A DNA stretch of 64,000 bases from Streptomyces sp. KMM 9044 (GTDB lineage: Bacteria > Actinomycetota > Actinomycetes > Streptomycetales > Streptomycetaceae), in assembly GCF_024701375.2 (NCBI RefSeq), contig NZ_CP113910.1, positions 7,192,001 to 7,256,000 of the forward strand, given 5' to 3'. Shown one piece after another: positions 1-9,089 of the stretch (the first letter of the stretch is position 1; each line of letters opens with the position of its first letter). Below the pieces are notes generated by a model. The model was not told where the DNA came from. It saw nothing but the letters and a program-made list of their open reading frames with translations, and did no database searches. The position numbers were made by a program, and so were the translations under genes.

Positions 1-513
1 ATCGAGTCAGCCGTGCACCACCGCACCGTCGTCCTCGGCAGCGTCTACGCCGGCGTGGACGCGCTGGCCAACCGCCACGCCAACCGGTCCCGGCTGCTGC
101 GGGGTTCCGCCTCCTACTACGCAGGCGGCCTGCGCGCGGTCACCGGCTGGCGGGCGGCGCGCTACCGGGTCACGGTCGACGGTGAGGAGCACACCCACAC
201 CGGCTACACGGTGGTCGCCGCCAACTCCGGTTACTACGGTTCGGGCCGGGTCATCGCCCCCGACGCCCGCGTCGACGACGGCGTACTGGAGATCGTGATG
301 ATCGCGGACGCCCCGCGGCTGCTGTTCTTCCACCTGATGAACGATCTCAGGACAGGCGCCCACGTCCACCGGCCCCAGGTGCGGATCCTGCGCGGCAAGG
401 AGGTCCGTATCCTTGCCGACCGGGACGTCCCCTACGGGGCGGACGGCGAGGTCGAGGCGGTTCTCCCGGTGACTCTCCGGGTCCTCCCCGGCGCACTCCA
501 CGTGCTCCGCTGA
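1..513 (+). CDS. Diacylglycerol/lipid kinase family protein, C-terminal part
   Basis: The frame is open at the left window edge, so the gene begins upstream and only about 170 residues of the C-terminal part are seen. The segment has the look of the C-terminal domain of YegS/DgkB-type lipid kinases: a glycine-rich stretch GSARYY-like (residues SASYYAGG), the strand TVVAANSGYYGSGRVIAPDA, then DDGVLEIVMIADAPR and a final beta-rich part ending in a conserved-type DGE (ADGEVEAVLP). Such enzymes phosphorylate diacylglycerol or related lipids at the membrane using ATP; the catalytic N-terminal domain lies outside the window. Family assignment is by recalled pattern; substrate cannot be told. Confidence 0.75.
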   Translation: MESAVHHRTVVLGSVYAGVDALANRHANRSRLLRGSASYYAGGLRAVTGWRAARYRVTVDGEEHTHTGYTVVAANSGYYGSGRVIAPDARVDDGVLEIVMIADAPRLLFFHLMNDLRTGAHVHRPQVRILRGKEVRILADRDVPYGADGEVEAVLPVTLRVLPGALHVLR

Positions 514-564
514 CCGGCCCGGCAGCCTCCTGGGCCTACCCGGAACCGGACAGCGTGTGGCGCA

Positions 565-606
565 CGGGACTGGAACTGTTCAATCTCTGGAGCTGTTCCA
601 GTCCCG
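565..606 (+). terminator. 12-bp perfect hairpin downstream of the lipid kinase gene
   Basis: CGGGACTGGAAC at 565-576 pairs with GTTCCAGTCCCG at 595-606 around an 18-nt loop, about 50 bp after the stop codon. No T-run follows, as is usual in Streptomyces terminators. The bases 607-931 hold no gene that I recognise; they include a run of C followed by a run of G near 651-668. Confidence 0.5.
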
Positions 607-931
607 GTTGTGGTTTCGGCCGCATGACCGCATCCCGGGCCACGAGGATCGCCCCCCCCGGGGGGGAGAGAGAGACGCGAGCGCATCGGGCACGTCTCCC
701 CGCAAGCGGTGCACGACTCCCCGACCGCGCTCACCGGTGCCGGACTCGTCCGCCGCATCGAGCAGCCGGCAGCCCCGCCCGCTTCGAGGGGCGTGCCGGT
801 GACGGCCGTCACCATCTCGTGCGCCGGTCCTGCGGTGCCGTCATCGACTCGGCTGCGCTCCCGGCGACCCGCCCTGCGCGAACACCCCACTCCGTTCGGA
901 CTTTTCCGGAAGGAATGTTTCCGATGGCCGA

Positions 932-1264
932 ATCCTCTTCGGCTACGAGTGGGAACTGTTCGAGAGCCCCGCAGTCGCACACCAGTGGCGGCCCCGGAAC
1001 GGCACCGGGGCGGGCAGCGCCCCTGATGCCCACGACCCGGCCGGGAGCCACGCCCCGACGATGCTGACCACGGACCTCGCCCTGCGGGCCGACCCCGCCT
1101 ACGAGCAGATCTCGCCGCATTTCATGGAGGACTTCGACGCGTTCGCGGACGCGTTCGCCCGTGCCTGGTTCAAGCTCACCCACCGCGACATGGACCCGAT
1201 CGTGCGCTACCTCGGGCCCGAGGTCCCCGCCGAGACCCTGGTGTGGCAGGACCTCCTGCCGGAG
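932..1264 (+). pseudogene. katG: Catalase-peroxidase (KatG) internal fragment
   Basis: About 110 codons match the middle of Kat[23 protein letters not shown], then [31 protein letters not shown] and [16 protein letters not shown]. These are the end of the N-terminal domain and the stretch with the conserved [11 protein letters not shown] block. The distal haem-site part and the whole C-terminal domain are absent. The frame runs without a stop straight into a cytochrome P450 segment at about 1265-1271, so this is a chimeric relic and cannot make an active enzyme. Confidence 0.8.
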
Positions 1265-1270
1265 GTGAAC

Positions 1271-1546
1271 CTGGACCGGCTCGTTTACGCCCGACGGGTC
1301 CTGCGGGAGGCGATTCGGAAGTACGGACGGGCCTGGACGGTGACGCGCACCGCCACCCGTGGCAGCGAACTCGGAGGCCGCCTCGTTCCCGAGGGCGTCG
1401 ACGTCGTCTGGAGCTCTTGTCCGCACCAGCACGACCCGCGGGTCTTCCCCGAACCCGGTGTCTTCGACCCGGACCGGTGGGCACCCGCCCGCACCCCTGC
1501 CGCCACGCGGCTCCTTCCTCGCGTTCGGTGAGGAGAGGGGGAGAAC
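1271..1546 (+). pseudogene. Cytochrome P450 fragment fused to KatG relic
   Basis: After the KatG part the same frame reads [16 protein letters not shown] (K-helix with the ExxR motif, E-A-I-R) followed by [13 protein letters not shown] and the PERF-like region [13 protein letters not shown]. The frame then breaks: the expected haem-binding loop start [11 protein letters not shown] is found in another frame at about 1510-1545 and the cysteine ligand is not recognisable. About a fifth of a P450 is left. It resembles P450s with a [14 protein letters not shown] K-helix region; no substrate can be inferred. Confidence 0.75.
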
Positions 1547-1715
1547 GGCCACGAGGGACGAAGAACGGCCAGGTACGGCGAGGAAATTCCACCATCTGAT
1601 CGTGCATGGCGGGTTAATGTCGGTGTCAAGGAGCACAATGATCATTGAAAGAGATCAACACCGGCGCCGCGCTGGGTAGACGGTCTCGAGACCCGGCTCC
1701 GGAAAGGCCCCAGCG

Positions 1716-2147
1716 ATGCTCTTCACCGTCAACCAGACCCAGGACCGTTCGCGCGCCGGGCGGATGACCGCCGGGCTCCGGGCGGCCCCCGCGCCGTCGT
1801 TCACCCCGGCCGACGTCGACGTGCTGCGCATCATCTCCGACCCGCGCACCCCCACCTTCGTCACGGTGTACGCGAACGGCCGCCGCAGGTACAGCTACTG
1901 GCGGCCGCTCGACTCGACCACGGGCCAGGGCGGCTGCTACGTCGCCCTGCCCACCACCGACTGCGACGCGCTGCACGCGGCCGGGAAGATCGAGCTCGGG
2001 GATCCGGTCGTGGACCCGAACCGGACGACGTACCGGGTCAGCGCCTCCTCCACCCGGGTCGGTCCGCCCTCCCGGGCCCTGGCCGCGCAGATCCGCCAGG
2101 TGCAGGAGCGCCCCCGCCTGGTCCGGACCGCCGCCCGCGTCGCCTGA
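1716..2147 (+). CDS. Hypothetical protein, 143 aa
   Basis: I do not recognise a family. The ATG at 1716 is preceded by GGAAAGG at suitable distance. The protein has an Arg/Ala-rich N-terminus, a central part FTPADVDVLRIISDP, FVTVYANGRRRYSYWRPL and a basic C-terminus, with no signal peptide or membrane segment. Third-position GC is very high as in its neighbours, which supports real coding. It lies between the KatG/P450 relic and the terB-type gene with no sign of an operon. Confidence 0.55.
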   Translation: MLFTVNQTQDRSRAGRMTAGLRAAPAPSFTPADVDVLRIISDPRTPTFVTVYANGRRRYSYWRPLDSTTGQGGCYVALPTTDCDALHAAGKIELGDPVVDPNRTTYRVSASSTRVGPPSRALAAQIRQVQERPRLVRTAARVA

Positions 2148-2937
2148 ACGGCCGCGGGGCGCACTCCGCGGCCTGTGAGGAAGCGGGAGACGCGGCGCGG
2201 GGGAGGCGTGTACTACGTCCTGGCGGCGCTCGCCGACTGGCGGGTCCTCTCCCGGTGGATCGTGCCGTTCAGGCTGCTGAGGGGCGCGGTGTTCACGGTC
2301 GCCGTGATCAATGGGCGGGCGCCCGAGACGTTCGTCGGGTGTCGCCGTGCGGGGAGGGCCCCGGAGTGGCCACGACCGGTGCGGTGCTCCGGTGCGAACG
2401 GCGCGTCGGCATGCCGTGGGAGCGTCGGTGACCCCGCTGCGACCGGACCGGTGGTGAACAGTGGCGACGGGACGCAGACCGAGGCCGCGCGCCGCGTTCC
2501 TGGCTGCCACCGGCGACCGGGACCGTGATGCCGCGCCCTGCCCGTCTCCCCGGCCGTATCCCTGATCGGTGTCCTTCACCACGATCGCCGGCGGCTGAGC
2601 CGTCCGGGTGAAGTGCCGTCGCTGCGTGCCGGCCACACCGTGGGCAGCCACCGCCTCGCCCGGGGCGACTGCATGGTCCGCGACGACGACAACGCGCCCG
2701 ACACCGCCGGCCTCTGCACCACGGGGCCGGGGCCGCCCTGGTCCGTGAACTCTGCCGTGTGCCCCGCGTGATCCGTGCACGGGGCGTGATTTGCAGGATG
2801 GCAAAGCGACGATAATTTTTTCCTTTTTGCCCTCGGGGAACATGGCCGCGATGGCGTCCGTTGACCAGGCGAACCGCACCCTCCGGGCCTGACGACCGGT
2901 ACCGGAGAAGACAGCAGCAGAAGCCGAGGTGGCACCA
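2148..2937. other. Gene-free stretch upstream of the TerB gene
   Basis: No convincing gene in 790 bp. The long open frames on the minus strand here are GC-rich shadows. A locally AT-rich patch at about 2786-2837 (with runs of T and TTTGCC) may hold the promoter of the downstream gene, but I cannot point to -35/-10 boxes. Confidence 0.5.
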
Positions 2938-3516
2938 GTGGCGATGTGGGACCGGGTCAAGGACCAGGCCAAGGCGCTCCAGCAGTCCCAGAGCGCGAGG
3001 TCGGGAGGAGGGCAGCACGGGAATCCCGGACCGGGACGGGCCGGCGGCCATTCCCGAGGCTCGTCCTCCGGGGGCTCCAGGGCCCAGCTGATGGGGCTGC
3101 TGAAGTCCCAGCTCGCGTCGGCGAAGACAGAACTCAAGAGCGGCGCCTACCGGGACGCGAGCATGGCGATGTGCGCGCTGGTCGCGGCCGCCGACGGGCA
3201 CGTCGAGCCGGCGGAGCGGCAGCGCGTGGAGGAGCTGATCGTCTCCAATGAGGTCCTGCAGAACTTCCCGCCGGACCAGCTCCGCAAGCGGTTCAACGAG
3301 CACGTGGACCAGCTCGTGGCCAACTTCGAACTGGGTAAGGCGAGGGCCCTGCAGGATATCGCGAAGGCGTCGAAGAAGCCGGTCGAGGCACGCGCGGTCA
3401 TCCAGACCGGCCTGGTCATCGCCGGTGCCGACGGCGGCTTCGAGGCGAGCGAGCAGTACGCCATCCGTGAGGCCTGCGCGGCCCTGGGCCTCTCGCCCAC
3501 GGAGTTCGGAGTCTGA
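2938..3516 (+). CDS. TerB-family tellurite-resistance-like protein
   Basis: About 192 residues. I chose GTG 2938 because GAGG at 2926-2929 stands 8 nt upstream; GTG 2929 and ATG 2944 are alternatives. The N-terminus is a Gln/Ser/Gly-rich linker (AKALQQSQSARSGGG), then a helical TerB domain from about residue 55: LLKSQLASAKTELKSGAY, MCALVAAADGHVEPAE with the acidic metal-site-like DGHVEPAE, and a second acidic repeat GADGGFEASEQYAIREAC. TerB proteins are cytoplasmic/membrane-associated acidic helical proteins of stress (Ter) systems. No other ter genes are nearby, so a role in tellurite resistance is not implied. Confidence 0.85.
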   Translation: MAMWDRVKDQAKALQQSQSARSGGGQHGNPGPGRAGGHSRGSSSGGSRAQLMGLLKSQLASAKTELKSGAYRDASMAMCALVAAADGHVEPAERQRVEELIVSNEVLQNFPPDQLRKRFNEHVDQLVANFELGKARALQDIAKASKKPVEARAVIQTGLVIAGADGGFEASEQYAIREACAALGLSPTEFGV

Positions 3517-3608
3517 GAACCCCCCCGGGCCTCTCGGACCCTCGCACCGTTCCTGCCGCGGGCCCCGGAGAGGGCAAGCGGCAGGAGCGGCGGTGAGAGC
3601 GACCTCCT

Positions 3609-4709
3609 TCAGTTCCTGGCGGTCACCCCATCGATGAAAGCGGCATCGAGGGTATGGCCGAGCAGGTGCAGCGGGGCGGCCGACACCCCGGCCCGTTCCA
3701 CCGCGTCCCAGTAGGCCAGAGTCACCCCGACGTCCACCAGGCCGTGCACCAGCGAGGAGAAGCCGAGGAAGGTGAAGAAGAACTGGGAGGTCAGGGGAAG
3801 TCCGTCGGCACGCCGTGGGACCACGTCCTCGTGGGCGCGTGCCTCCTCCGCCTCGGCGGCTGTGCGACGCAGGGCGCACTCGAAGTCCCATCCGCTGGTG
3901 GTGTGAGAGGCGTTGTCCTCGGCCGGACCGGCCGGACCGGCCGGACCGGCCGGACCGGCCGGACGGGAACGGCCGAGGCGAACGGGCCGAAGATCCGGTG
4001 TGCGCCGGGCAGCGCGTTGTCCCGGCCGCTCACCGCCAGCCCCACGATCAGGTCGGACTGGCGGGTCAGTGCCACGAGTTCCTGGTGGTAGGCGGTCATC
4101 AGGGGCGCGTACAGGGTGGTCCGCGCGTGGGACGCGGGCATACGCAACGCCTCCGTCAGGGAAGCGCCGAGCGTGAACTCCGAGGAGTGGAAAAGGACAT
4201 CGCGCCGGGCGGCCCCGGCACGGGTGGTCGCGCCGCTGCCACCGGCCACCGCCGTGGTGCGCAGCACCGGCGGCCGGTACGGGGCGCACACCCGGGTCCG
4301 GCGTTCCGCCGCCGGCCCGGAGCCACCGGTTCCGTGGCCGGTCTCCGCCGACCACCGGACATGGTCACGGAAATCACTGCGCAGCAGCGGGAGACCAGGT
4401 GTGGTGCTGTCGCCGCCGTCTGCCAACCGGTCGTACACCTCGGTCAGTTCCTGCATGAGCAATGCCGCGCTGTACCCGTCGCCGATGACGTGATGGGCGT
4501 GCACCAGCAGGGTGTGCTCTTCTGGAGCGAGGCTGAGCACCTGAAGGCGCACCAGCGGCCAGGCCCAGGTCTCGAGGCGCCGTTCCGCCTCGGCCGCGGC
4601 TTGTTCGTCCACCTCGGCAGGGGACGTGACCGTCTCGAAGACGACCGGCAGACGCAGGGACGGCGGCAGTTCCTGCTGGACGGAGGGACGGGCTCCGGCG
4701 GGGAAGACG
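3609..4709 (-). pseudogene. NRPS relic: remainder of last condensation domain
   Basis: Continues the C domain beyond the insertion: ARPSVQQELPPSLRLPVVF, then HHxxxDG as HAHHVIGDGYSAALL, the conserved-type RSDFRDHVRW, LYAPLMTAYHQELV and GLAVSGRD. A frame change follows the 9-bp repeat tract near 3921; the true C-terminus (SQFFFTFLGFSS, LHLLGHTLDAAFIDG) is in the other frame and ends at 3609. The catalytic histidines are preserved, so decay is recent or partial. Confidence 0.75.
3921..3964. repeat. 9-bp tandem repeat GGCCGGACC, about 4.9 copies
   Basis: Five head-to-tail units inside the NRPS condensation domain, encoding repeated Pro-Val-Arg on the minus strand. The unit keeps the frame, but a frame change sits at its border with the following codons. 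Confidence 0.85.
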
Positions 4710-4933
4710 CAAGGCCGAGAAGTTAGCGGTCAGCTGGCCGGCGTGTAGGTCGCGGGGCGGGTCTTGGTGATCAGTCCCTGCTGGGACCATTGGGATATTT
4801 GTACGCAGAAGCTGTTCATGTTGGTGATGCCGAGCAGGCGGGCGATGTCGCGGGCGTGCCAGGGGCGGTCCACGGCCCCGGCGTAGTTCTCCCTTGAGTT
4901 GTTCTGCCCCGGTTTGATGTGGCTGGTTGCAGG

Positions 4934-5000
4934 ACGAGCGCGACTTCTGATGATCTTTCAGGTCTCTACGCCAAAAGATCGTCACAGGAGTCGCGCTCGT
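4934..5000 (+). promoter_or_regulatory. Hairpin covering the transposase ribosome site and start
   Basis: ACGAGCGCGACT (4934-4945) pairs perfectly with AGTCGCGCTCGT (4989-5000), and inside it GATCTTT (4952-4958) pairs with AAAGATC (4974-4980). The right arm includes the GGAG and the first two bases of the GTG start at 4999. A transcript entering from outside would fold this way and hide the start site, a known device of IS elements to avoid expression by read-through. Confidence 0.7.
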
Positions 5001-6297
5001 GCCCGTATCTTCGCCGATCCCCCCTGCCGTTGGCCAACTCGCCGACCTCGCCCTGTGGGAGGCCGAGCTCGCCACCGGCCCTGCGGCAGTGGAGTCCAAG
5101 CTGGTCAGCAGGTTGCGGCAGGTCCCGGACCTGCGCGCGAAGCGTGGCCGACGCCACGCCCTCGCGGTGATCCTGACACTGACCGCGTGCGCGACGCTGG
5201 TGATCGGCGGCGACTCGATCGCCGCGATCTGGCAGTGGGCGACCCGTGCCCCGCAAGCGAAACTGGCCCGCATCGGCGCCCGGTACGACCCGCTGGCCGG
5301 CCGCTACCTCGTGCCGAGCGAGCGCACCTTCCGGCGAGTGCTCGCCCATCTGGACGCCGACGCCCTGGACGCCGTGACCTGCGAATACACCACAGACCTC
5401 GCGCGCGGCACCGTCCCCGCGCCCGAGATCCCCGCCACCCCGGGACCGGTGGAACGCGAACAGCGCCGCGCCGCTCAACGCTCAGCCGAGCACCCGGTGC
5501 CGGACGGGCTGCTGCCGACCGCCGCCCTGGACGGCAAGGCCCTGGCCGGCGCCCGCACCGAGAGCGGACGGGTCTTCCTGGTCGGCGCGATCGACCACAC
5601 CAGCGGCGCGGTCCTGGGCCAGAGGCAGGTCCCCGACAAGCGCGGCGAGGGCGAGGCCGCACGGGCCCTGCTCACCCGACTCGACCTGCCCGGAAGGGTG
5701 TTCACCCTGGACGCGCTGCACACCACGAAGAAGACCGCCCGCCTGATCACAGGCCCTCTCCACAGCCACTACGTCCTGATCCTCAAGGGCAACCAGCCCC
5801 TCGCCCACGCCGCCGCCCAGGCGCTGCTGACCGGCGCGGACGCCGACTTCACCGAGACCACCGCGATCGACGACGACCGCGGCCACGGCCGCACCGAACG
5901 CCGCACCCTGCGCACCGCACCCGCCGACGACACCCTGTTCCCCGGCGCATCCCAGGTCTTCCGCCTCCGCCGCGACACCGGCAACCTCGACGACGAATGG
6001 ACCAGCAAGGAGATCGTCTTCGGCGTCACCAGCCTGCCGCCCGACCTCGCCGGCCCCGCTCACCTCAACCACTACGAGAGAACCCACTGGACTGTGGAAA
6101 ACAAGATCCACTGGGTGCGGGACGTCACCTTCCGAGAAGACAACTCCCAGGTCAGGACCGGTACAGCACCCCGAGCCCTGGCCGGCTTCCGCAACCTGGC
6201 GATCAGCACCATCCGCCTCGCCGGACGCGCCAACATCGCCCACGCCCGCCGCGACCTCCTCCGCCACGAAGACGCCTTCGCCGTCTACGGCATCTGA
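4999..6297 (+). CDS. ISAs1 family transposase
   Basis: 432 residues, the usual length. N-terminal DDE_Tnp_1-associated part with [20 protein letters not shown], then the first catalytic Asp in [12 protein letters not shown], the second in [13 protein letters not shown], and the C-terminal [20 protein letters not shown] block carrying the catalytic Glu, followed by [14 protein letters not shown] 4999 is the start, with GGAG upstream inside a hairpin. The frame is intact and the element ends are intact, so it may still be mobile. Confidence 0.92.
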   Translation: MPVSSPIPPAVGQLADLALWEAELATGPAAVESKLVSRLRQVPDLRAKRGRRHALAVILTLTACATLVIGGDSIAAIWQWATRAPQAKLARIGARYDPLAGRYLVPSERTFRRVLAHLDADALDAVTCEYTTDLARGTVPAPEIPATPGPVEREQRRAAQRSAEHPVPDGLLPTAALDGKALAGARTESGRVFLVGAIDHTSGAVLGQRQVPDKRGEGEAARALLTRLDLPGRVFTLDALHTTKKTARLITGPLHSHYVLILKGNQPLAHAAAQALLTGADADFTETTAIDDDRGHGRTERRTLRTAPADDTLFPGASQVFRLRRDTGNLDDEWTSKEIVFGVTSLPPDLAGPAHLNHYERTHWTVENKIHWVRDVTFREDNSQVRTGTAPRALAGFRNLAISTIRLAGRANIAHARRDLLRHEDAFAVYGI

Positions 6298-7982
6298 CCA
6301 ACCACCACGGGACCGGACATCACACAACTACGCCGGGGCCGTGAGGGGCGGTCGGGGCTGCTGTTCATGATGGCGAGGGCGAGCTGGAAGCGTCCGCCTG
6401 GGTCTTCGGCGGCCTGGCTGGTATCGGCGGGTGTCGGGTCGGGTTTGCAGGTCTCTGCCGGAGTCGGGTGGTTGGCGTTGTCCGGTGCTGTCCCGGCGGT
6501 GGCGTCGCTGCGGTCGTGCAACGTGATCTCGACGCTTTCGACCGGGGTGCTCGTGGTGGGGCGGGCCTGGCCGTGCCAGGAGTGGTAGCGCGAGATCGGC
6601 GACTTCACCTTCCGCGCGCTGATGCGGTGCCTGCGCGGGGGGAGGAGGTTGTCCGTGACCGCGGTGATGATTGCCTCGGGGGTGCCGGTGACGCCCTCGG
6701 CCAGGGTGATCTGGGCGCGGGCCGCGGTCAGGGCGTGGGTGAAGCTCGTGCGGTCGGGATCGGCCCCCGCCGAGACGGCGGCCTCGGTCATCGCCGTCCG
6801 CAGCACCTGGTAGGCGGTCAGTGCGGCCCACAGTTCCTGCTCGATGCCGAAGCGGTCGCGTGAGCGCAGGACCCGGCCCTTCATCAGGGTGGCGCGCAAA
6901 GCGAAATAGGCGGATTCGATTTCCCAGCGTTCCGTGTAAAGCCTGACCAGGCGTATCGCGGGGTCGGCGGCGGGGTCCAGGAGCGTGGTGGCCAGGCGGT
7001 AGCGGCCGCCGGCGGTGGTGCCGTCGGCCAGGCGCACGAGGAGGTCGGCCTCGATGATGCGGACGGTCAGGGTTCCCAGGCGGGCGAGGTAGGAGCCGTC
7101 GGCGAGCGGGCGGACCAGGGGTGGGCGGCGGGTGGACTTCAAGCGGGCAACGAACTGTGCGCCGGTGCCCGCGACGCCGGCCAGGAAGGCGTTGGAGTCG
7201 AAGCCCCGGTCCACCAGCACCAGGTGGGAGGTGTTCAGTAGCGGGAGGAGCCGGGTGGCGTAGGTGGTCTCGCCTGTGCTGGTGGGGCCGAAGCAGGCTC
7301 CGAGCAGGCCCCGGGTGCCGGTCTCCACGAGGGTCATCAGCATCACGGTCGGGTAGCCGGCCCAGGCGAGCCGGTAGCGGACCTTCCCGAGCCAGCCGCG
7401 GGCGCGTTCGCTGTCCGGCGCCTTGATCGAGGAGCAGCCGTCGAAGGCCACGGTGCGCCAGTGCCGGTAGGACACCCCGGGCGTCGTGGGTGGGGCCAGT
7501 GGCACGGCAAGTGTCTCGAACAGGGTCTTGAACGGGGCAGGGGTGAGGCGTCGGCGCAGGTGCCGCAGCGCGGTGCCGGAGACCTTCGGCGCCAACGGGC
7601 CTGTCGAAGCGGCCAGTTGCTGCCAGACCCCGATGCAGGACAACTCGGGGAAGAGGGCCAGGGCCAGGACGTAGTACACCCCGACGCGGGAGGGCAGCAG
7701 CCGCAGCCGTCGCTCGCCTCGTCCGGTCTCGTCGAGGATCGCGTCGACCAGTTCGAAGGGAATGAACTGTGTCAACCCGCCCAGATGGCCCGGGGCGAAG
7801 ACCCCGGCGGCCACCGTGATGGTGCGCGTGATGCTGGTGATGGCAGAATGGAGACGCAACGAGACCCCGGATCAGTGGACATTTCTTCGCAGAAACCATG
7901 ATCCAGCAGGGGTCTCGCTGTGCGTTCACCCACCCCGACGCCGCCTCGACACCCCGTCTGATCGGCTAACTTCTCGGCCTTG

Positions 7983-8639
7983 GGGGAAGACGGTGCGGAG
8001 CATGCCGTGCCGCTCCACCAGCATGTCGACCGCCGCCTGGAAGACGTCGGGATCCAGCGGTCCGGACAGCCGAATCCGGGCCAGCCAGGTCCCGGCACCC
8101 GGCGCGAGGGCCTCCGCGGGCAGGAACCCGCGCCGGCCGGACGTGACGGGGAACGGAGATGTCCGGTCGTCGCCGGCCGGAAGGGACCGCACGGCCGGGG
8201 ACGTGGAGACGGAAGCCGAGGCTGCGGTGGCGGAGTGCGCTTCCGCCGCGGCGGCATCGATGGCCGTGGACAGCGTCGCAAGAGTGCGGTGACGGTAGAT
8301 CACCGTCGGCCGGGGCAGCGGCAACCCGTGGTCCGTGAGCCGGGCGAACACCCGCAGGACGAGCAGCGAGTCACCACCCAGGTCGAAGAAGTCGTCCTCC
8401 CGGCAAAGCGATTCCACTTCCACCTGGAGCAGGTCCGACCAGACGGCCGCAACGCGTCGTTCGGTCGCAGTGGCCGGGGAGGACGTCTCCACGGCGTGCC
8501 GCCCGGCGGAGCCGGAGGGCGGAAGACTCACCACGTACCGTGCGAAGTCCGTTGCAGGGAACGCCTGTTGCGGGCGCCGTCCGTGGTACGGATCGGTGTA
8601 CGTGCTCCACAGCTTCTCGGCGAGGATGTTCAGGCTGTG
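7983..8639 (-). pseudogene. NRPS relic: second PCP and start of last condensation domain
   Basis: Contains LNILAEKLWSTY (end of the broken C domain), then ATATERRVAAVWSDLLQVEV and the carrier motif FFDLGGDSLLVLRVFARL, then the opening of a C domain with FLPAEALAPGAGTW and ERHGMLRTVFP. It stops at the IS4-like element; the 10 bp GGGGAAGACG at 7983-7992 is the target duplication. Confidence 0.75.
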
Positions 8640-9089
8640 TAGCCGTCCGCCGCCGCGTGGTGCGTCACCAGCACCAGACGGGCGAGAGCCGGAGCCTGGC
8701 GGAGCAGCACGGCCCGGACCGGAGGCAGAGCCGCCAGGTCGAACGGCCGGTTGCAGAGGGCCGTCTCGGTGCCGGCCACCTCGTCGGCGGCGCAGTCGCG
8801 CACCGCGCACCAGTCCCGCAGCGGCACCGGAGACACCACGCGCTGCGCGGGGAGTCCGTCCGGGGCTTCCACCCGCAGCCGGAGCATGCCGTGCCGTTCG
8901 GCCAGCGCCGACAGCGCCCGGCCCGGCAGCCCGGTGTCGAGCGGGCCCCGGACGGTCAGTCGCAGGTGCCCCCGCGCCGGGACGTCCGGATGCAGTCTGC
9001 TGCTGGCGTACAGCGCCAGTTGTACGGGGGGCAGGGCGAAGGCCCGTCCGTCCTCACGGCCGGCCCCCGTCCGTCCTCGGGCTCATGAC
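8640..9089 (-). pseudogene. NRPS relic: N-terminal half of first condensation domain
   Basis: Encodes FALPPVQLALYASSRLHPD, LAERHGMLRLRVEAPDG and the active-site motif HHxxxDG as THHAAADGYTA, then a TGA stop at about 8638-8640. The following segment SLNILAEKLWSTYTDP is in another frame. The C-terminal half of this domain is largely missing. Confidence 0.7.

Larger units (their letters stand above)
4871..6344 (+). mobile_element. ISAs1-type insertion sequence nested in the IS4-like element
   Basis: Terminal inverted repeats CACGGCCCCGGCGTAGTT (4871-4888) and its complement (6326-6343) are identical over 18 bp. GGGGCGGTC is duplicated at 4862-4870 and 6345-6353, a 9-bp target repeat in line with the 8-10 bp known for this family. 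The element is about 1474 bp with one transposase gene and is inserted opposite in orientation to its host IS. Confidence 0.9.
4730..7859 (-). pseudogene. IS4-family transposase, split by an ISAs1-type element
   Basis: The upstream part runs from TTG 7859 to 6345 (505 codons) and the last 44 codons lie at 4861-4730. Joining them across one copy of the 9-bp target repeat gives an in-frame 548-residue protein reading NSSPDRPWHARDIARLLGI. Visible blocks are the IS4 N-terminal domain (LVDAILDETGRGERRLRLLP, VYYVLALALF), the first DDE aspartate in TVAFDGCSS, the second in VLVDRGFDSNAF and the Y-(2)-R-(3)-E type motif LYTERWEIESAYF. The tail GLITKTRPATYTPA looks like a small winged-helix end. Interrupted, so probably inactive unless the shorter product works. 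Confidence 0.88.
4710..7982 (-). mobile_element. IS4-like insertion sequence, itself interrupted
   Basis: Perfect 18-bp inverted ends CAAGGCCGAGAAGTTAGC (4710-4727, and its complement at 7965-7982). The 10-bp target duplication GGGGAAGACG lies at 4700-4709 and 7983-7992. Without the nested element the unit would be 1790 bp. It carries one transposase gene on the minus strand and sits in the NRPS gene in the same orientation as that gene. Confidence 0.92.

Noticed and set aside
2175..2528. Short similarity (GGVYYVLA-like) to the IS4 transposase N-terminus
   Set aside because: Only about ten residues match and no further block follows; likely chance in GC-rich sequence.
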